Below, one piece after another: positions 9,623 through 18,430 of a stretch of 64,000 bases of DNA. The position numbers and the translations under genes are program-made. The notes beneath the pieces were generated by a model. That model was not told the DNA's origin, searched no databases, and saw nothing but the letters and a program-made list of their open reading frames with translations. How positions within the stretch are numbered: position 1 is the first letter of the stretch; each line of letters begins with the position of its first letter. The stretch is from Pseudonocardia bannensis (GTDB taxonomy: Bacteria > Actinomycetota > Actinomycetes > Mycobacteriales > Pseudonocardiaceae), in assembly GCF_012911875.1 (NCBI RefSeq), contig NZ_JAAXKZ010000006.1, positions 1 through 64,000 on the forward strand, given 5' to 3'.

Positions 9623-10963
9623 ATGGCTATCGACTTCACGCTCACTCCGGAGCAGAAGAAAGTCCAGATGGTGGCGCGGGACTTCGCGGAGAATGTGCTC
9701 GCCCAGGTGGTCCGCGAGGCGGACCGGGAGCCCGACCCCTTGAAAGCATTCCAGCTGACGAAGCCGGCGTACGTCGAGGCCTACAAGCGGGGTATAGCGT
9801 TCGGCATGCTGCCCAAGGAGTACGGCGGAGGAGGCCTGACCAACATCGAGCTGATTCTCGCGGCCGAAGAGATCTGCGCCGTCGACCCCGGTTTCGCCTG
9901 CACGGTCCTGGTCAACGGACTGGCCCTGCTGCCCGTGTGGTACTGGGGTACCGAGGAACAGAAGAAGCGCATCATGGGCGCGGCCACCTCCGACTCCTCC
10001 GGCGCGTGGATCGCCGGTTACGCGGCGAGCGAGCCCCCGGGCTCACCGGGCGGTACCGCGAACTTCGACACCCCGCTGCCGCACCCCGTCGGCATCGGCG
10101 TCACCGCCCGCCAGGACGGCGACAGCTACGTGCTGAACGGTCGCAAATACTGGCCGTGCAACGTGGGCGGCTGGGACGGGGAAGGAGCCGACGTCAACCT
10201 CGTCGTGGTCCGGACGGATCCGGAGAAGGGCGGCACGGAAGGGCTTTCGGCCGTCCTCGTCGAGCGCGGTACGCCCGGCGTCACCTACAACATCATCGAC
10301 AGCTTCGGACACCGCCTCACGCCGAACTCCGAGATCATCTTCGAGGACGCCAGAATCCCGGCGAACAACCTGATCGAGGGCACCTTCGGGAACGGCGACC
10401 TACTCATCAACCGGAACTTCGCGTGGTCGGGGCCGGTCGCCGGAATCGCCGCCGTGGGCGTCGCCAGGGCAGCCTACGAAGCGGCTCTCACCTGGGCACG
10501 CACCTACACCGCCGGCGCACCCCATCCGATGATCCACTTCCAGAACGTCGGCTACGTGCTGGGCGACGTCGCGGCACGTATCGAGGCCTGCCGGTACTTC
10601 TGCTGGAAGGCGGCCCATTACATCGACGAGCACGGTTATCACGGTGAACTCATCGGCGCCATGAACAAGACCTACTGCACGGAGACACTGTTCGACAGTG
10701 TCTACAAGTGCATGCAGGTGGTGGGGGTGAACAGCGCGGACAAGAAGCACATGTTCGAGAAGTACCTGCGCGAAGCAGCCATCTTCCCGATCTACGACGG
10801 CGGCAATTTCGGCATGCAGCGCCGTCGGGTGCACGGCGTCCTGGCCAGCCCCGGCTTCAATCCGCGCGCGCTGATGGACAACGAGTTCGTCGAATTCACC
10901 AAGGACATGGAGACCATCGACACCATCGCACACGTGGAGGCGAAGTCGCCCGCCCACATCTAG
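9623..10963 (+). CDS. non-canonical acyl-CoA dehydrogenase family protein
   Basis: A 446-residue flavoprotein with the ACAD layout: N-terminal helical domain, beta domain containing YVLNGRKYWPCNV, and C-terminal helical domain. The place where many members carry YEGT-x-x-I-Q reads Y391-D-G-G-N-F-G-M-Q-R, so Asp392 replaces the usual Glu and an insertion follows; the base may differ or the enzyme may act on an unusual substrate. The FAD-region TEP signature is also altered (ASEPPGSPGG). ATG 9623 follows GACGGGAG. It stands alone, facing a GAF-LytTR regulator across a strong two-way hairpin, and that regulator may control it. Confidence 0.8.
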   Translation: MAIDFTLTPEQKKVQMVARDFAENVLAQVVREADREPDPLKAFQLTKPAYVEAYKRGIAFGMLPKEYGGGGLTNIELILAAEEICAVDPGFACTVLVNGLALLPVWYWGTEEQKKRIMGAATSDSSGAWIAGYAASEPPGSPGGTANFDTPLPHPVGIGVTARQDGDSYVLNGRKYWPCNVGGWDGEGADVNLVVVRTDPEKGGTEGLSAVLVERGTPGVTYNIIDSFGHRLTPNSEIIFEDARIPANNLIEGTFGNGDLLINRNFAWSGPVAGIAAVGVARAAYEAALTWARTYTAGAPHPMIHFQNVGYVLGDVAARIEACRYFCWKAAHYIDEHGYHGELIGAMNKTYCTETLFDSVYKCMQVVGVNSADKKHMFEKYLREAAIFPIYDGGNFGMQRRRVHGVLASPGFNPRALMDNEFVEFTKDMETIDTIAHVEAKSPAHI

Positions 10964-10976
10964 CCTGCGCAGGCAT

Positions 10977-11016
10977 CCGGCCGGACACCACGAGACCCGA
11001 TGTGGCGTCCGGCCGG
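10977..11016. terminator. strong bidirectional hairpin between convergent genes
   Basis: Arms 10977-10991 (CCGGCCGGACACCAC) and 11002-11016 (GTGGCGTCCGGCCGG) pair over 15 bp with one mismatch and a 10-nt loop. It sits between the stops of the acyl-CoA dehydrogenase gene and the regulator gene. Confidence 0.7.
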
Positions 11017-11041
11017 TGCCCGGGGCCCGAGGCCCCGCCGG

Positions 11042-12433
11042 TCAGATGCTGAGCACGGTCCGCAGTCTCGGCACGTGGCGGCGCGCTACCGGGATGACCT
11101 CCCGGCCGTGATGCTGCGTGCTCACCGTCAGCGTTCCCTTGCAGAATCCCTGATCGACCTCCCGAATTCGCTGCACGTTCACGAGATAGCCTCGGTGGAC
11201 ACGAAGGAAGCCGAACGGGGCGAGCTCGCGTTCGACGTTGTCGATTCCCCGACTCGCCGCCCGCACCCGCCCCCGATCCGTCACGAGCCACACGGCGTGC
11301 CTGTCGGCCTCCGCGTACCGGATCTCGTTGGGCGTCAGGATGATCAGTCGGTTCTCGCAGATTCCGACGATGCGGTTTCGAGCACCCTCCATCACTTCGG
11401 CCGGGACGTGTACGGGCTCTCCCTGCGGACTGTCCGTACTCACGAGCAGCACCCCGATGAACCCGTTGTCCGACGTGACGGGCCGGAACTCGAACGTCGT
11501 CTCGATGGAGAGGAGATCGAGCCGGCCGGTCCCGATCCAGCTCGGCTCCTTCGTGGCACGAAGGCCGGCCTCGGCGGCGATCTCCCGGAGTCGAGGTGAG
11601 GCCGCGCGCCACCGTTCGCCGGGTTCGAGTGCGGGGATCGCCGGAAGGCGGTCCTCCAGGGTTCGCGCGCGGTGATTGGCCGCGACGACGTTCCCGCCGG
11701 CGTCGACGGCGACGACCGCGTCGTCCGCTGTGGCCTTGCGCTCCGCCTCGAGGAATGCCTTGACCAGGTCCGCCCCATCGCGCACCGCCCGCTCGAGAAG
11801 CAGGCTTCTCAGGGGCGCCACCGCGCGTTCCAGCCCACTCGAGATCGCTCGCGACGGGTCCTGCCTCCAGAAGGAGATGTTCAGGACCGCGACGGGCTGA
11901 TCGGTCACCGGATCCTTGACCGAGACACCGTTGCAGGTCCATTCATGCAGACAGGAGCACCAGTGTTCGGGGCCACGCACCGATACCGGGCGCGTCCGAC
12001 CCAGAGCAGTACCCATTCCGTTCGTCCCGGCCGCGGCCTCCGACCAGGTGAACAGCGGTGCAAGGTTGCTCTGCGCTGCTCGTCGCCGGATCTCGTCGGC
12101 TCCCCAGCTCCCGAGGATCCGACCGGAGCCGTCGGTGACCGTCGTGAGGGATCCGTCGGTGTGGTCCGCGAGGGACGCCGCTATTCCGCCGAGCTGTGTG
12201 AAAACGCTGTCCTGCAACAGCGAGGTACCACCCGCGCCGATCGAGGGCGGCGGGCTCGTGCGCAACGGGTCGACCAGGTACCGGTCCCGGCTGCGATACC
12301 ACGAGAGCAGAATCAGGCAGGGTACGCCCTGGACATCGTCGTCACCCGCGACGAATCTCTCCCACGCCGCTCGGGTGCGGCGCCCCCGTTCCCCGAACGC
12401 CCCTCTCACCACGTGCGGCGCCGTCGTGTCCAT
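11042..12433 (-). CDS. GAF-LytTR transcriptional regulator
   Basis: A 463-residue one-component regulator. Residues about 60-205 match the GAF sensor half of AcoR-type activators (WSEAAAGTNGMGTALG, then WTCNGVSVKDPVTDQPVAVLNIS). It carries three cysteines in EHWCSCLHEWTC that could bind a metal or sense redox. A PAS-like middle follows (VVAVDAGGNVVAANHRA). Instead of the AcoR sigma-54 AAA+ and Fis domains, the C-terminal 105 residues are a LytTR DNA-binding domain (PNEIRYAEADRHAVWL, FLRVHRGYLVNVQRIREVDQ, IPVARRHVPRL). ATG 12433 lies behind AGGGATCAGGA. It converges on the acyl-CoA dehydrogenase gene and diverges from the SufR-like regulator gene. Confidence 0.82.
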   Translation of the reverse strand: MDTTAPHVVRGAFGERGRRTRAAWERFVAGDDDVQGVPCLILLSWYRSRDRYLVDPLRTSPPPSIGAGGTSLLQDSVFTQLGGIAASLADHTDGSLTTVTDGSGRILGSWGADEIRRRAAQSNLAPLFTWSEAAAGTNGMGTALGRTRPVSVRGPEHWCSCLHEWTCNGVSVKDPVTDQPVAVLNISFWRQDPSRAISSGLERAVAPLRSLLLERAVRDGADLVKAFLEAERKATADDAVVAVDAGGNVVAANHRARTLEDRLPAIPALEPGERWRAASPRLREIAAEAGLRATKEPSWIGTGRLDLLSIETTFEFRPVTSDNGFIGVLLVSTDSPQGEPVHVPAEVMEGARNRIVGICENRLIILTPNEIRYAEADRHAVWLVTDRGRVRAASRGIDNVERELAPFGFLRVHRGYLVNVQRIREVDQGFCKGTLTVSTQHHGREVIPVARRHVPRLRTVLSI

Positions 12434-12497
12434 TCCTGATCCCTACGGGTCGGGGGGCGAGTGCGCCGGCGGCCCGGGGGCTCTGCCCGATCGCATG

Positions 12498-12536
12498 TTA
12501 TTAGACTATGGCCATCCGCTTTATTAGGGTAGGGCC
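12498..12536. promoter_or_regulatory. AT-rich promoter/operator with TTATTAG repeats; likely leaderless start
   Basis: Two TTATTAG copies (12498-12504 and 12521-12527) lie 23 bp apart around the palindrome ATGGCCAT (12508-12515), in an otherwise GC-rich region. On the plus strand TAGGGT (12525-12530) fits the actinobacterial -10 pattern TANNNT and would put the transcript start at about 12537, exactly the GTG of the downstream regulator. Facing the other way, TAGTCT could serve the GAF-LytTR gene. Confidence 0.5.
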
Positions 12537-13274
12537 GTGGGGGCGAACGGAATGACCGCGCGTCACAAGGCGCACGGGGCGCTCGCCGTGGCCAGCCGGG
12601 TGCAACTGCTGGACGCGTTACGCGCCGGCGAGGGGGCACTGGACGCACGAGAGCTGGCGGCGGCCTGTGGGCTGCACGTCAGCACGGTCCGCTTCCACCT
12701 GGAGGTCCTGGGCGAGGCGGGACTGGTACGAAGCCATACCGAACCGGCCACCCGCAGGGGGCGTCCGAGGCTGCTCTACACCCCGGCCAGCACCGGTGAC
12801 ACCGGCACCCCGGACCAGACCGGCGGCTACCAGCTACTCGCCGGCGTCCTCGCCGCGCACTGGGCCGACACCCCCGCCGAACGGTCGCGCCGCGCCGAGA
12901 GTGCCGGCCGCGCCGTGGCCACGACGAAGCGGCTCGCGCCGCCACCCTCGACGGTCCTGACCTTGGAGGAATCCGTCGCCCAGGTGAGTGGCATGTTCGC
13001 CGAGCTCGGCTTCGAGCCCGATGTCACCCGGGACGGGGAGGACCTGCAGATCCGACTGCACACCTGCCCGTTCCGGGCCGTCGCTGCCGAGCACCCGGAT
13101 GTCGTGTGCTCCCTGCACCTGGGCCTGCTCCGGGGAGCCCTGACCGAGTTGCGGGCGCCCGCCACCGTGAGCAGCCTGGTGCCCTTCGTCGAACCGCACC
13201 TGTGCGTCGCACACATCGCCCCCGCGGACCCGGTACCGGATGAGCCGGGCACGAGCGCGGGGGACCGCCGATGA
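12537..13274 (+). CDS. SufR-like iron-sulfur transcriptional regulator
   Basis: A 245-residue ArsR-type winged-helix protein: helix-turn-helix at about 18-80 (RELAAACGLHVSTVRFHLEVL), then a ligand domain with three conserved-looking cysteines, C177 (HTCPF), C191 (DVVCSLH) and C223 (PHLCVAHI). This is the arrangement of SufR-like COG2345 regulators, which bind a cluster; mycobacterial SufR is reported to respond to nitric oxide. Its neighbour is a flavohaemoglobin, so sensing NO and controlling that gene is a natural reading (inference). The start is GTG 12537 if leaderless, or ATG 12552. Confidence 0.75.
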   Translation: MGANGMTARHKAHGALAVASRVQLLDALRAGEGALDARELAAACGLHVSTVRFHLEVLGEAGLVRSHTEPATRRGRPRLLYTPASTGDTGTPDQTGGYQLLAGVLAAHWADTPAERSRRAESAGRAVATTKRLAPPPSTVLTLEESVAQVSGMFAELGFEPDVTRDGEDLQIRLHTCPFRAVAAEHPDVVCSLHLGLLRGALTELRAPATVSSLVPFVEPHLCVAHIAPADPVPDEPGTSAGDRR

Positions 13275-13370
13275 CGACGGCCGTCGAGCCGGTCGCTCCC
13301 CCCACCGGCGGGACGTGCGAAGCGAACCCGACCGGTCCGAACCGGCGAGAAGAGAGAACCGCACCCACCC

Positions 13371-14546
13371 ATGACCGCAGGAGTCTCGTTCCCCGCGAAC
13401 CCGCCAGAACCCGCCGAGCCCACACCGGCCGAGGCGGCGAGGATGGTGACGACCGTCCAGGCGAGCTGGGCGGCCGTCGAGCCGCACTCCGACGAGCTGG
13501 CACGACTGTTCTACGGGCTGTTGTTCCAGCGCGCCCCGCAGACCCGGAACCTGTTCCCGATCAACATGCAGGTGCAACGCAGCCGGCTGCTGCGAGCCGT
13601 GGTGCACGTCGTTCAGATGGTCGACCGGCCCGAGGACCTGGCCCCGTTCCTGGCTCAGCTCGGCCGCGACCACCGCAAGTTCGACGTCGTCGCCGAGCAC
13701 TACGAGGCGCTCGGGGCGGCGCTGCTGGGCGCGGTCGAGCACTTCTCCGGTGACGCCTGGACCCCGGCCGTCGCCCGCGCCTGGACCGACGCCTACGCCA
13801 TCGTGTCGCGTCACATGCGGGCCGCCGCCGACGCCGAACGCGGCCCGAGGTCCTGGCTGGGGCGGGTGGTCAGCCACCGACAGGTCGGCTGGGACCTCGC
13901 CATCGTCACGGTGCAGACCACGGAGCCGATCCCGTACCACGCCGGCCAGTACCTCAGCGTGGAGACCCCGCAGCGGCCGCGGCTGTGGCGGTACCTGTCC
14001 CCCGCGAATCCGCCCCGGGACGACGGAATGCTGGAGTTCCACGTCCGCAGGGTCGAGGGCGGCTGGGTCAGCCGCGCCATCGTCGCGCACGCCCGCCCGG
14101 GCGACACCTGGCGGATCGGGCCGCCACTGGGCAGCCTCCACCTGAGCCCCACCGCCGACCGGGGACTGCTCCTGATCGCCGGCGGCACCGGCGTGGCGCC
14201 GATCAAGGCCCTGCTCACGGGACTCGCCGAACAGGGCCAGACCCGGCGCACCCAGATGTTCTTCGGCGGGCGCACCCGCGATGACCTCTACGCCCTGCCC
14301 GATCTGCGCGCGCTGTCCTACACCCATCCCTGGCTCGACATCGTCCCGGTCCTCGAACACGACCCCGACAGCGCCGGAGCGGAGCCCGGGACGCTGGCCG
14401 ACGCGGTGACCCACTACGGCGCCTGGGCCGACCATGACGTGATTGTCTGCGGCTCCCCCGCCATGATCCGCGCCACGGTGACCCGGATGCTGGTCGCCGG
14501 CACGCCACTCGACCGCATCCGCTACGACCCGTTCGCCATGGACTAG
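13371..14546 (+). CDS. hmp: flavohaemoglobin (nitric oxide dioxygenase)
   Basis: 391 residues in the standard order: globin (about 25-155), FAD-binding (about 160-255) and NAD(P)-binding (about 260-385). The proximal haem ligand should be His101 in GRDHRKF; the flavin motif is RLWRYLSPANPP and the nucleotide motif GGTGVAPIKALL. The enzyme oxidises NO to nitrate with O2 and NAD(P)H in the cytoplasm. It lies 96 bp after the SufR-like regulator. The FAD motif departs slightly from the usual RxYSL (RYLS), so hydroxylase-type or other reductase activity is not excluded. Confidence 0.87.
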   Translation: MTAGVSFPANPPEPAEPTPAEAARMVTTVQASWAAVEPHSDELARLFYGLLFQRAPQTRNLFPINMQVQRSRLLRAVVHVVQMVDRPEDLAPFLAQLGRDHRKFDVVAEHYEALGAALLGAVEHFSGDAWTPAVARAWTDAYAIVSRHMRAAADAERGPRSWLGRVVSHRQVGWDLAIVTVQTTEPIPYHAGQYLSVETPQRPRLWRYLSPANPPRDDGMLEFHVRRVEGGWVSRAIVAHARPGDTWRIGPPLGSLHLSPTADRGLLLIAGGTGVAPIKALLTGLAEQGQTRRTQMFFGGRTRDDLYALPDLRALSYTHPWLDIVPVLEHDPDSAGAEPGTLADAVTHYGAWADHDVIVCGSPAMIRATVTRMLVAGTPLDRIRYDPFAMD

Positions 14547-14653
14547 CCACAGCCGAGCGCCCATCTCGTCGGCCCGCTGCTGCTGCGTGGACCGGGCGTC
14601 GCGCTCCTCCGGCGCCGGTCCCGCCGAGGCAGCGAGCTACCGGCGGGCCCGGT

Positions 14654-14854
14654 TCAGCCGGACATCCGGTCGAGCGCGTCCTCCGCCGCCGAGATGAGGC
14701 GCAGCGCCTCGACGAGCGCCGCGGCGGCGAGCGAGCCGGGCGGCGGGCTACCGGGCAGGCCTTCCCTCCTCAGCTCCTCGGCGGCGTCGCCCAACAGCTC
14801 ATAGGCGCGGCTGCGGGCCTGCTCGAAGTCGGCCAGGTGTTCGGGGGTCACCAT
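14654..14854 (-). CDS. small hypothetical protein (66 aa)
   Basis: An acidic, helix-rich product (ADFEQARSRAYELLGDAAEELRR with a Gly/Pro break, then AALVEALRLISAAEDALDRM). ATG 14854 lies behind GGGGAGAGG. It follows the 347-residue protein gene by 56 bp on the same strand and is probably the last cistron of the monooxygenase operon. No family recognised. Confidence 0.55.
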   Translation of the reverse strand: MVTPEHLADFEQARSRAYELLGDAAEELRREGLPGSPPPGSLAAAALVEALRLISAAEDALDRMSG

Positions 14855-14910
14855 CTCGTACGCCTCTCCCCATCGGTGTCCGTGTCAGGTACCCCGGGCC
14901 GCGGGCGCAG

Positions 14911-15954
14911 TCACGTCGAACCGGCCCGCTTCGGGATGTGCAGCGTGCACGCTCCGTCCGGGCGGGCCGGATCGGCGACGACGACGTGGGGGTGGCCGTA
15001 CCACCTCTGCGGGGCGAGGGTGTTCCACCCCGGGCAGTGCGTGCAGTACACCGGCAGCGTGTCCCGCCCCGCGGTGAGCACCCCGCCGCCGCGTACCCGC
15101 GGCAGCGCGTCCGGACCCGCGTAGGCGCCCCCGGCGACGAGCCGGCCCCCGCTGCCGCAGAGCGCCTGCTCCAGCACGAACCGGTCCGGTTCCTCGCGGA
15201 CCTCGACGGTTCCCATGTGCTGCTTGAGCAGGAAGGTGAAGGCGTGCGCCAGGTCGCGGGCCGGCAACGCCTCCCACTTGTCGATGCCCGCGCGCTGGCC
15301 CTGCGCGACGTCGAGGTGGAACTGCAGCAACCCGTCGGGTCCGCGTTCGGCGAGCACGTGCGCGAACGACTCGGCCATCACCCGGATCAGCCGGTCGTGC
15401 AGCGGCACGAACTGGCCCGCCTCCTTGCGGTCGAGCAGTTCCCGGGCCCGCTCCACCTCCCCGCCCTCCAGCGCGGCGGCCACCTGCTCGGCCATCCCCC
15501 GCTGCTCGGCGTCGAACCGCTGCTCGCCGAACTCCAGCAACGCGACGCACTCGCGCGCCTCGTCGGCCGGGCTGCTCAACGGCCCCGGCGGGGGTGGTGC
15601 GTCCCCCCACACCTGCTCCATGATCCGGACGAAATCCGACCGGAAGCGGTGCACCACCACAGCGGCACCAGCGGCTGCCCCCGAACCCGCGGCGGTGTCC
15701 TCGCTCATCCGCAGCTCGTCGAGGATCACGCGCACGGTGATCCCCAGCCCGCGGTACATCAGGGAGTACTCCTTGGCCAGTGAGCGGGTCTGCCCGTCCC
15801 CCTCGCGGACGAGCCGCAGCGCGGCCGCGACGTCACCGGCGTCCAGCGCCGCACGCACGGCGTCGCTGAGCCGCCGGCCCCACTGCTCCATCGGTACCGA
15901 CGCCGGACCCGACCCCGACCCTGCCGCCGGGGCGCCCCCGTCCCGGCCGCTCAT
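14911..15954 (-). CDS. hypothetical protein with C-terminal Cys/His motif, coupled to the monooxygenase
   Basis: 347 residues without membrane segments. The first two thirds are helical with charged, amphipathic stretches (RELLDRKEAGQFVPLHDRL, FAHVLAERGPDGLLQFHLDV). The C-terminal part contains YCTHCPGWNTLAPQRWYGHP and later ACTLHIPK, whose cysteines and histidines look like a metal or ligand site. I do not recognise the family. Its ATG overlaps the stop of the monooxygenase-MaoC gene (ATGA), which implies coupled translation and a role in the same pathway, perhaps substrate binding or sensing. Confidence 0.7.
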   Translation of the reverse strand: MSGRDGGAPAAGSGSGPASVPMEQWGRRLSDAVRAALDAGDVAAALRLVREGDGQTRSLAKEYSLMYRGLGITVRVILDELRMSEDTAAGSGAAAGAAVVVHRFRSDFVRIMEQVWGDAPPPPGPLSSPADEARECVALLEFGEQRFDAEQRGMAEQVAAALEGGEVERARELLDRKEAGQFVPLHDRLIRVMAESFAHVLAERGPDGLLQFHLDVAQGQRAGIDKWEALPARDLAHAFTFLLKQHMGTVEVREEPDRFVLEQALCGSGGRLVAGGAYAGPDALPRVRGGGVLTAGRDTLPVYCTHCPGWNTLAPQRWYGHPHVVVADPARPDGACTLHIPKRAGST

Positions 15955-18359
15955 GCGCCGAAGTAGCGTCGGTTGACGTGCTCGGCCACGCAGACCGGCT
16001 TGTCGCTGCCCTGCAGTTCCACCGTGTAGCGCATGACCACCTGCACTCCCCCGTCGATCTCCGCGGCGTCGACCAGCTCGACCGCCGCCCTGATCCGGCC
16101 ACCGGCGGGCACCGGCGCCGGGAACCGCACCCGGTTCAACCCGTAGTTGACGCCCATGTCCGAGCCCTCGAAGCGGACCACCTGCGGGGCGAACTCCGCG
16201 ATGAGCGCGAGGGTCAGGAACCCGTGGGCGATCGTGGTGCCGAACGGACCCTCGGCGGCTCGCGCGTGGTCCAGGTGCAGCCAGTGGTGGTCGCCGGTCG
16301 CGTCCGCGAACAGCCGGATCCGGGCCTCGTCGACGACCACCCAGTCGCTGCGGCCGAGGAAGTCGCCCTTCGCAGCCACGACCTCGGCGGCCGAGCGGAA
16401 CACCCGGGCACCGGACCGGCCGGCGGTTCCGTCACCGGCCCCCATCGGTTCGACGATGAAGTCGGAGAGGTCCGCCGCCTCGGTCATGCGCGAGTAGTCC
16501 ACGACACGCCAGGGCGCGTTCGTGACGACCCGGCCCTGCTGGTTGCGGTACCACGTGTCCATCCCGGGATGGCTCCAGATCATCGCGTCGTGAGCCTCGT
16601 CGACGCGCCGGTTGTAGGCCTCGTTCACCTCCGGCCGGCACTCGACGGCGCCGATCCGCTGCTCGATCATCGTGCAGATCAGGTCGATGACGTAGCGGAC
16701 CTGGCACTCGGCGATCCAGATGTAGCTGCCGCCGTGGCCGAGGTTGGTGTTGGGCCCGTAGAGGAAGAACAGGTTGGGGAAACCCGGTGTGGTGATGCCC
16801 AGATGGGCCCGCGCGTCGTCCTCTCCCCAGGCCTCGCGGATCGACCGGCCGGAGCGGCCACGCAGGTCCAGCGGGTGCAGCAGGCGTTGGGCCTCGAAAC
16901 CCGTCGCGAACACGATGACGTCGGCCTCGTGCTCCTCGCCCGCGGCGGTGCGGAACCCGGTCTCGGTCACCTCGGTGACGCCGTCGGTGACCAGGTGCAC
17001 GTTCGGGCGGCGCAGCGCGGCGAACCAGCCGTTGTCGATCAGCATCCGCTTGCCGAACGGGGGGTACTGGGGCAGAGCCTTGGCCTGGAGGTCCTCGCGG
17101 CCCTCGAGCTGCTCGCGCAGGTAGCGGGTGAAGAACTCGCGGTGGCCGTCGTTGACCGCGTTGACCGCCCGCTCGGGGTGCGGCCACTCGGGATCGATCT
17201 GAAGCGACGGGTGGACCTTGTCGGTGAAGGTCCAGGCCAGCCGGAACCGGTACCACTCGTGGTAGTAGGGGACGTTCTCCATCAGCCAGTGCAGGTCGTC
17301 ACCGACGGGGCGGAAGTAGTTCGCGTTCGGGGCCGCCCACTGCGGCGAGCGCTGGACGACCGTGAGGTGGGCGACCTCGTCGGCGATCGCCGGCACGATC
17401 TGCATCGCACTGGCCCCGGTGCCGATGACCGCGACCCGCTTGCCCCGCACGTCGAGGCCCTCGGGCCAGCGTGCGGAGTGGAACAACGGGCCGCGGAAGC
17501 TGTCCTGACCGGGCAGGTTCGGCATCTTGGGCCGGTTGAGCTGGCCGACGGCGGTGATGACCGCGTTGGCGACGTAGGTGTGCTCGCGGCCGTGCTCGTC
17601 GCGGGCGGCGACGGTCCACCGCCGGCCGGCCTCGTCGTAGGACGCGGCGACCACCTCGGTACCGAACCGGATCGATCCCAGCAGATCGCACTGCCGGGCC
17701 ATCTCCTGGACGTAGCCGACGACCTCGTCGCGCTTGCCGAAGTGGGTGGACCACTGCCGGGGGAAGAAGGAGAACGAGTACAGGTAGCTCGGGGTGTCGA
17801 CACCGCAGCCCGGGTACCGGTTCTCCAGCCACGTCCCGCCCACCTGCTGGTTCTTCTCCAGGACGACGTGGGAGATCCCTGCCTCGCGCAGGGCCCGCGC
17901 CGCGGTGAGACCGGAGACCCCGGCCCCGATGACGACGACGGAGAAGTCGGCGGCGCCGCCACCCTGCGGCCGGCGCGCCGGCGCCTGGGCGAAGCCCATC
18001 TCCCGGGCCATCATCGGCTCGTACTCGGCCGGGACGGGCTCACCCACGCAGGTGCTCATCATCTCCAGCAGCAGGTCCCCGGTGGGCGCCGGGACGGCGG
18101 CCGGGGTCCCGGCGTTCCAGGCCTGGACGGCCTCCACCGCCGCCTCCCGGATCCGGCGCTGCACGTCGTCGTCGAACCCGCCGAGGTCGTGGTCGCTCAT
18201 GCCCTTGGTGCGGGTCGGCCGGAACGGGTCCGCAAGCCACCGCCGCTCACCGGTGAGCTGGTAGAGAACCATCAGCAGCGTCGGCAGGTTCGCCGCGGCG
18301 ACCGCCGAGCGCAGTCGCTCGGCATCGATCGGGGTGCTCTGGTCAACTGCGATGGGCAC
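15951..18359 (-). CDS. Baeyer-Villiger monooxygenase (HAPMO type) fused to a MaoC-like enoyl-CoA hydratase
   Basis: An 802-residue bifunctional protein. Residues 1-135 form the N-terminal extension seen in 4-hydroxyacetophenone monooxygenases (LPTLLMVLYQLTGERRW). The FAD Rossmann motif is G145-x-G-x-x-G150, the type I Baeyer-Villiger fingerprint is F288-R-G-P-L-F-H294-S-A-R-W298-P, and the NADPH motif is VIGTGASAMQ. From about 653 the chain is a complete MaoC hotdog domain with the hydratase pair Asp690 and His695 (GDHHWLH) and GTTIAHGFLTLAL. The first half should insert oxygen beside a ketone to give an ester; the second should hydrate an enoyl-CoA. Start GTG 18359 follows TGGAGG. It overlaps the next gene by 4 bp and follows the luciferase-like gene by 71 bp. 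Confidence 0.93.
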   Translation of the reverse strand: MPIAVDQSTPIDAERLRSAVAAANLPTLLMVLYQLTGERRWLADPFRPTRTKGMSDHDLGGFDDDVQRRIREAAVEAVQAWNAGTPAAVPAPTGDLLLEMMSTCVGEPVPAEYEPMMAREMGFAQAPARRPQGGGAADFSVVVIGAGVSGLTAARALREAGISHVVLEKNQQVGGTWLENRYPGCGVDTPSYLYSFSFFPRQWSTHFGKRDEVVGYVQEMARQCDLLGSIRFGTEVVAASYDEAGRRWTVAARDEHGREHTYVANAVITAVGQLNRPKMPNLPGQDSFRGPLFHSARWPEGLDVRGKRVAVIGTGASAMQIVPAIADEVAHLTVVQRSPQWAAPNANYFRPVGDDLHWLMENVPYYHEWYRFRLAWTFTDKVHPSLQIDPEWPHPERAVNAVNDGHREFFTRYLREQLEGREDLQAKALPQYPPFGKRMLIDNGWFAALRRPNVHLVTDGVTEVTETGFRTAAGEEHEADVIVFATGFEAQRLLHPLDLRGRSGRSIREAWGEDDARAHLGITTPGFPNLFFLYGPNTNLGHGGSYIWIAECQVRYVIDLICTMIEQRIGAVECRPEVNEAYNRRVDEAHDAMIWSHPGMDTWYRNQQGRVVTNAPWRVVDYSRMTEAADLSDFIVEPMGAGDGTAGRSGARVFRSAAEVVAAKGDFLGRSDWVVVDEARIRLFADATGDHHWLHLDHARAAEGPFGTTIAHGFLTLALIAEFAPQVVRFEGSDMGVNYGLNRVRFPAPVPAGGRIRAAVELVDAAEIDGGVQVVMRYTVELQGSDKPVCVAEHVNRRYFGA

Positions 18360-18430
18360 GGGGCCTCCAGTCGTGACGGTGGGTAGCGACGGGGTCGCCG
18401 CAGGACGGGGGCGGTCGGTCGTGGCGGGCC

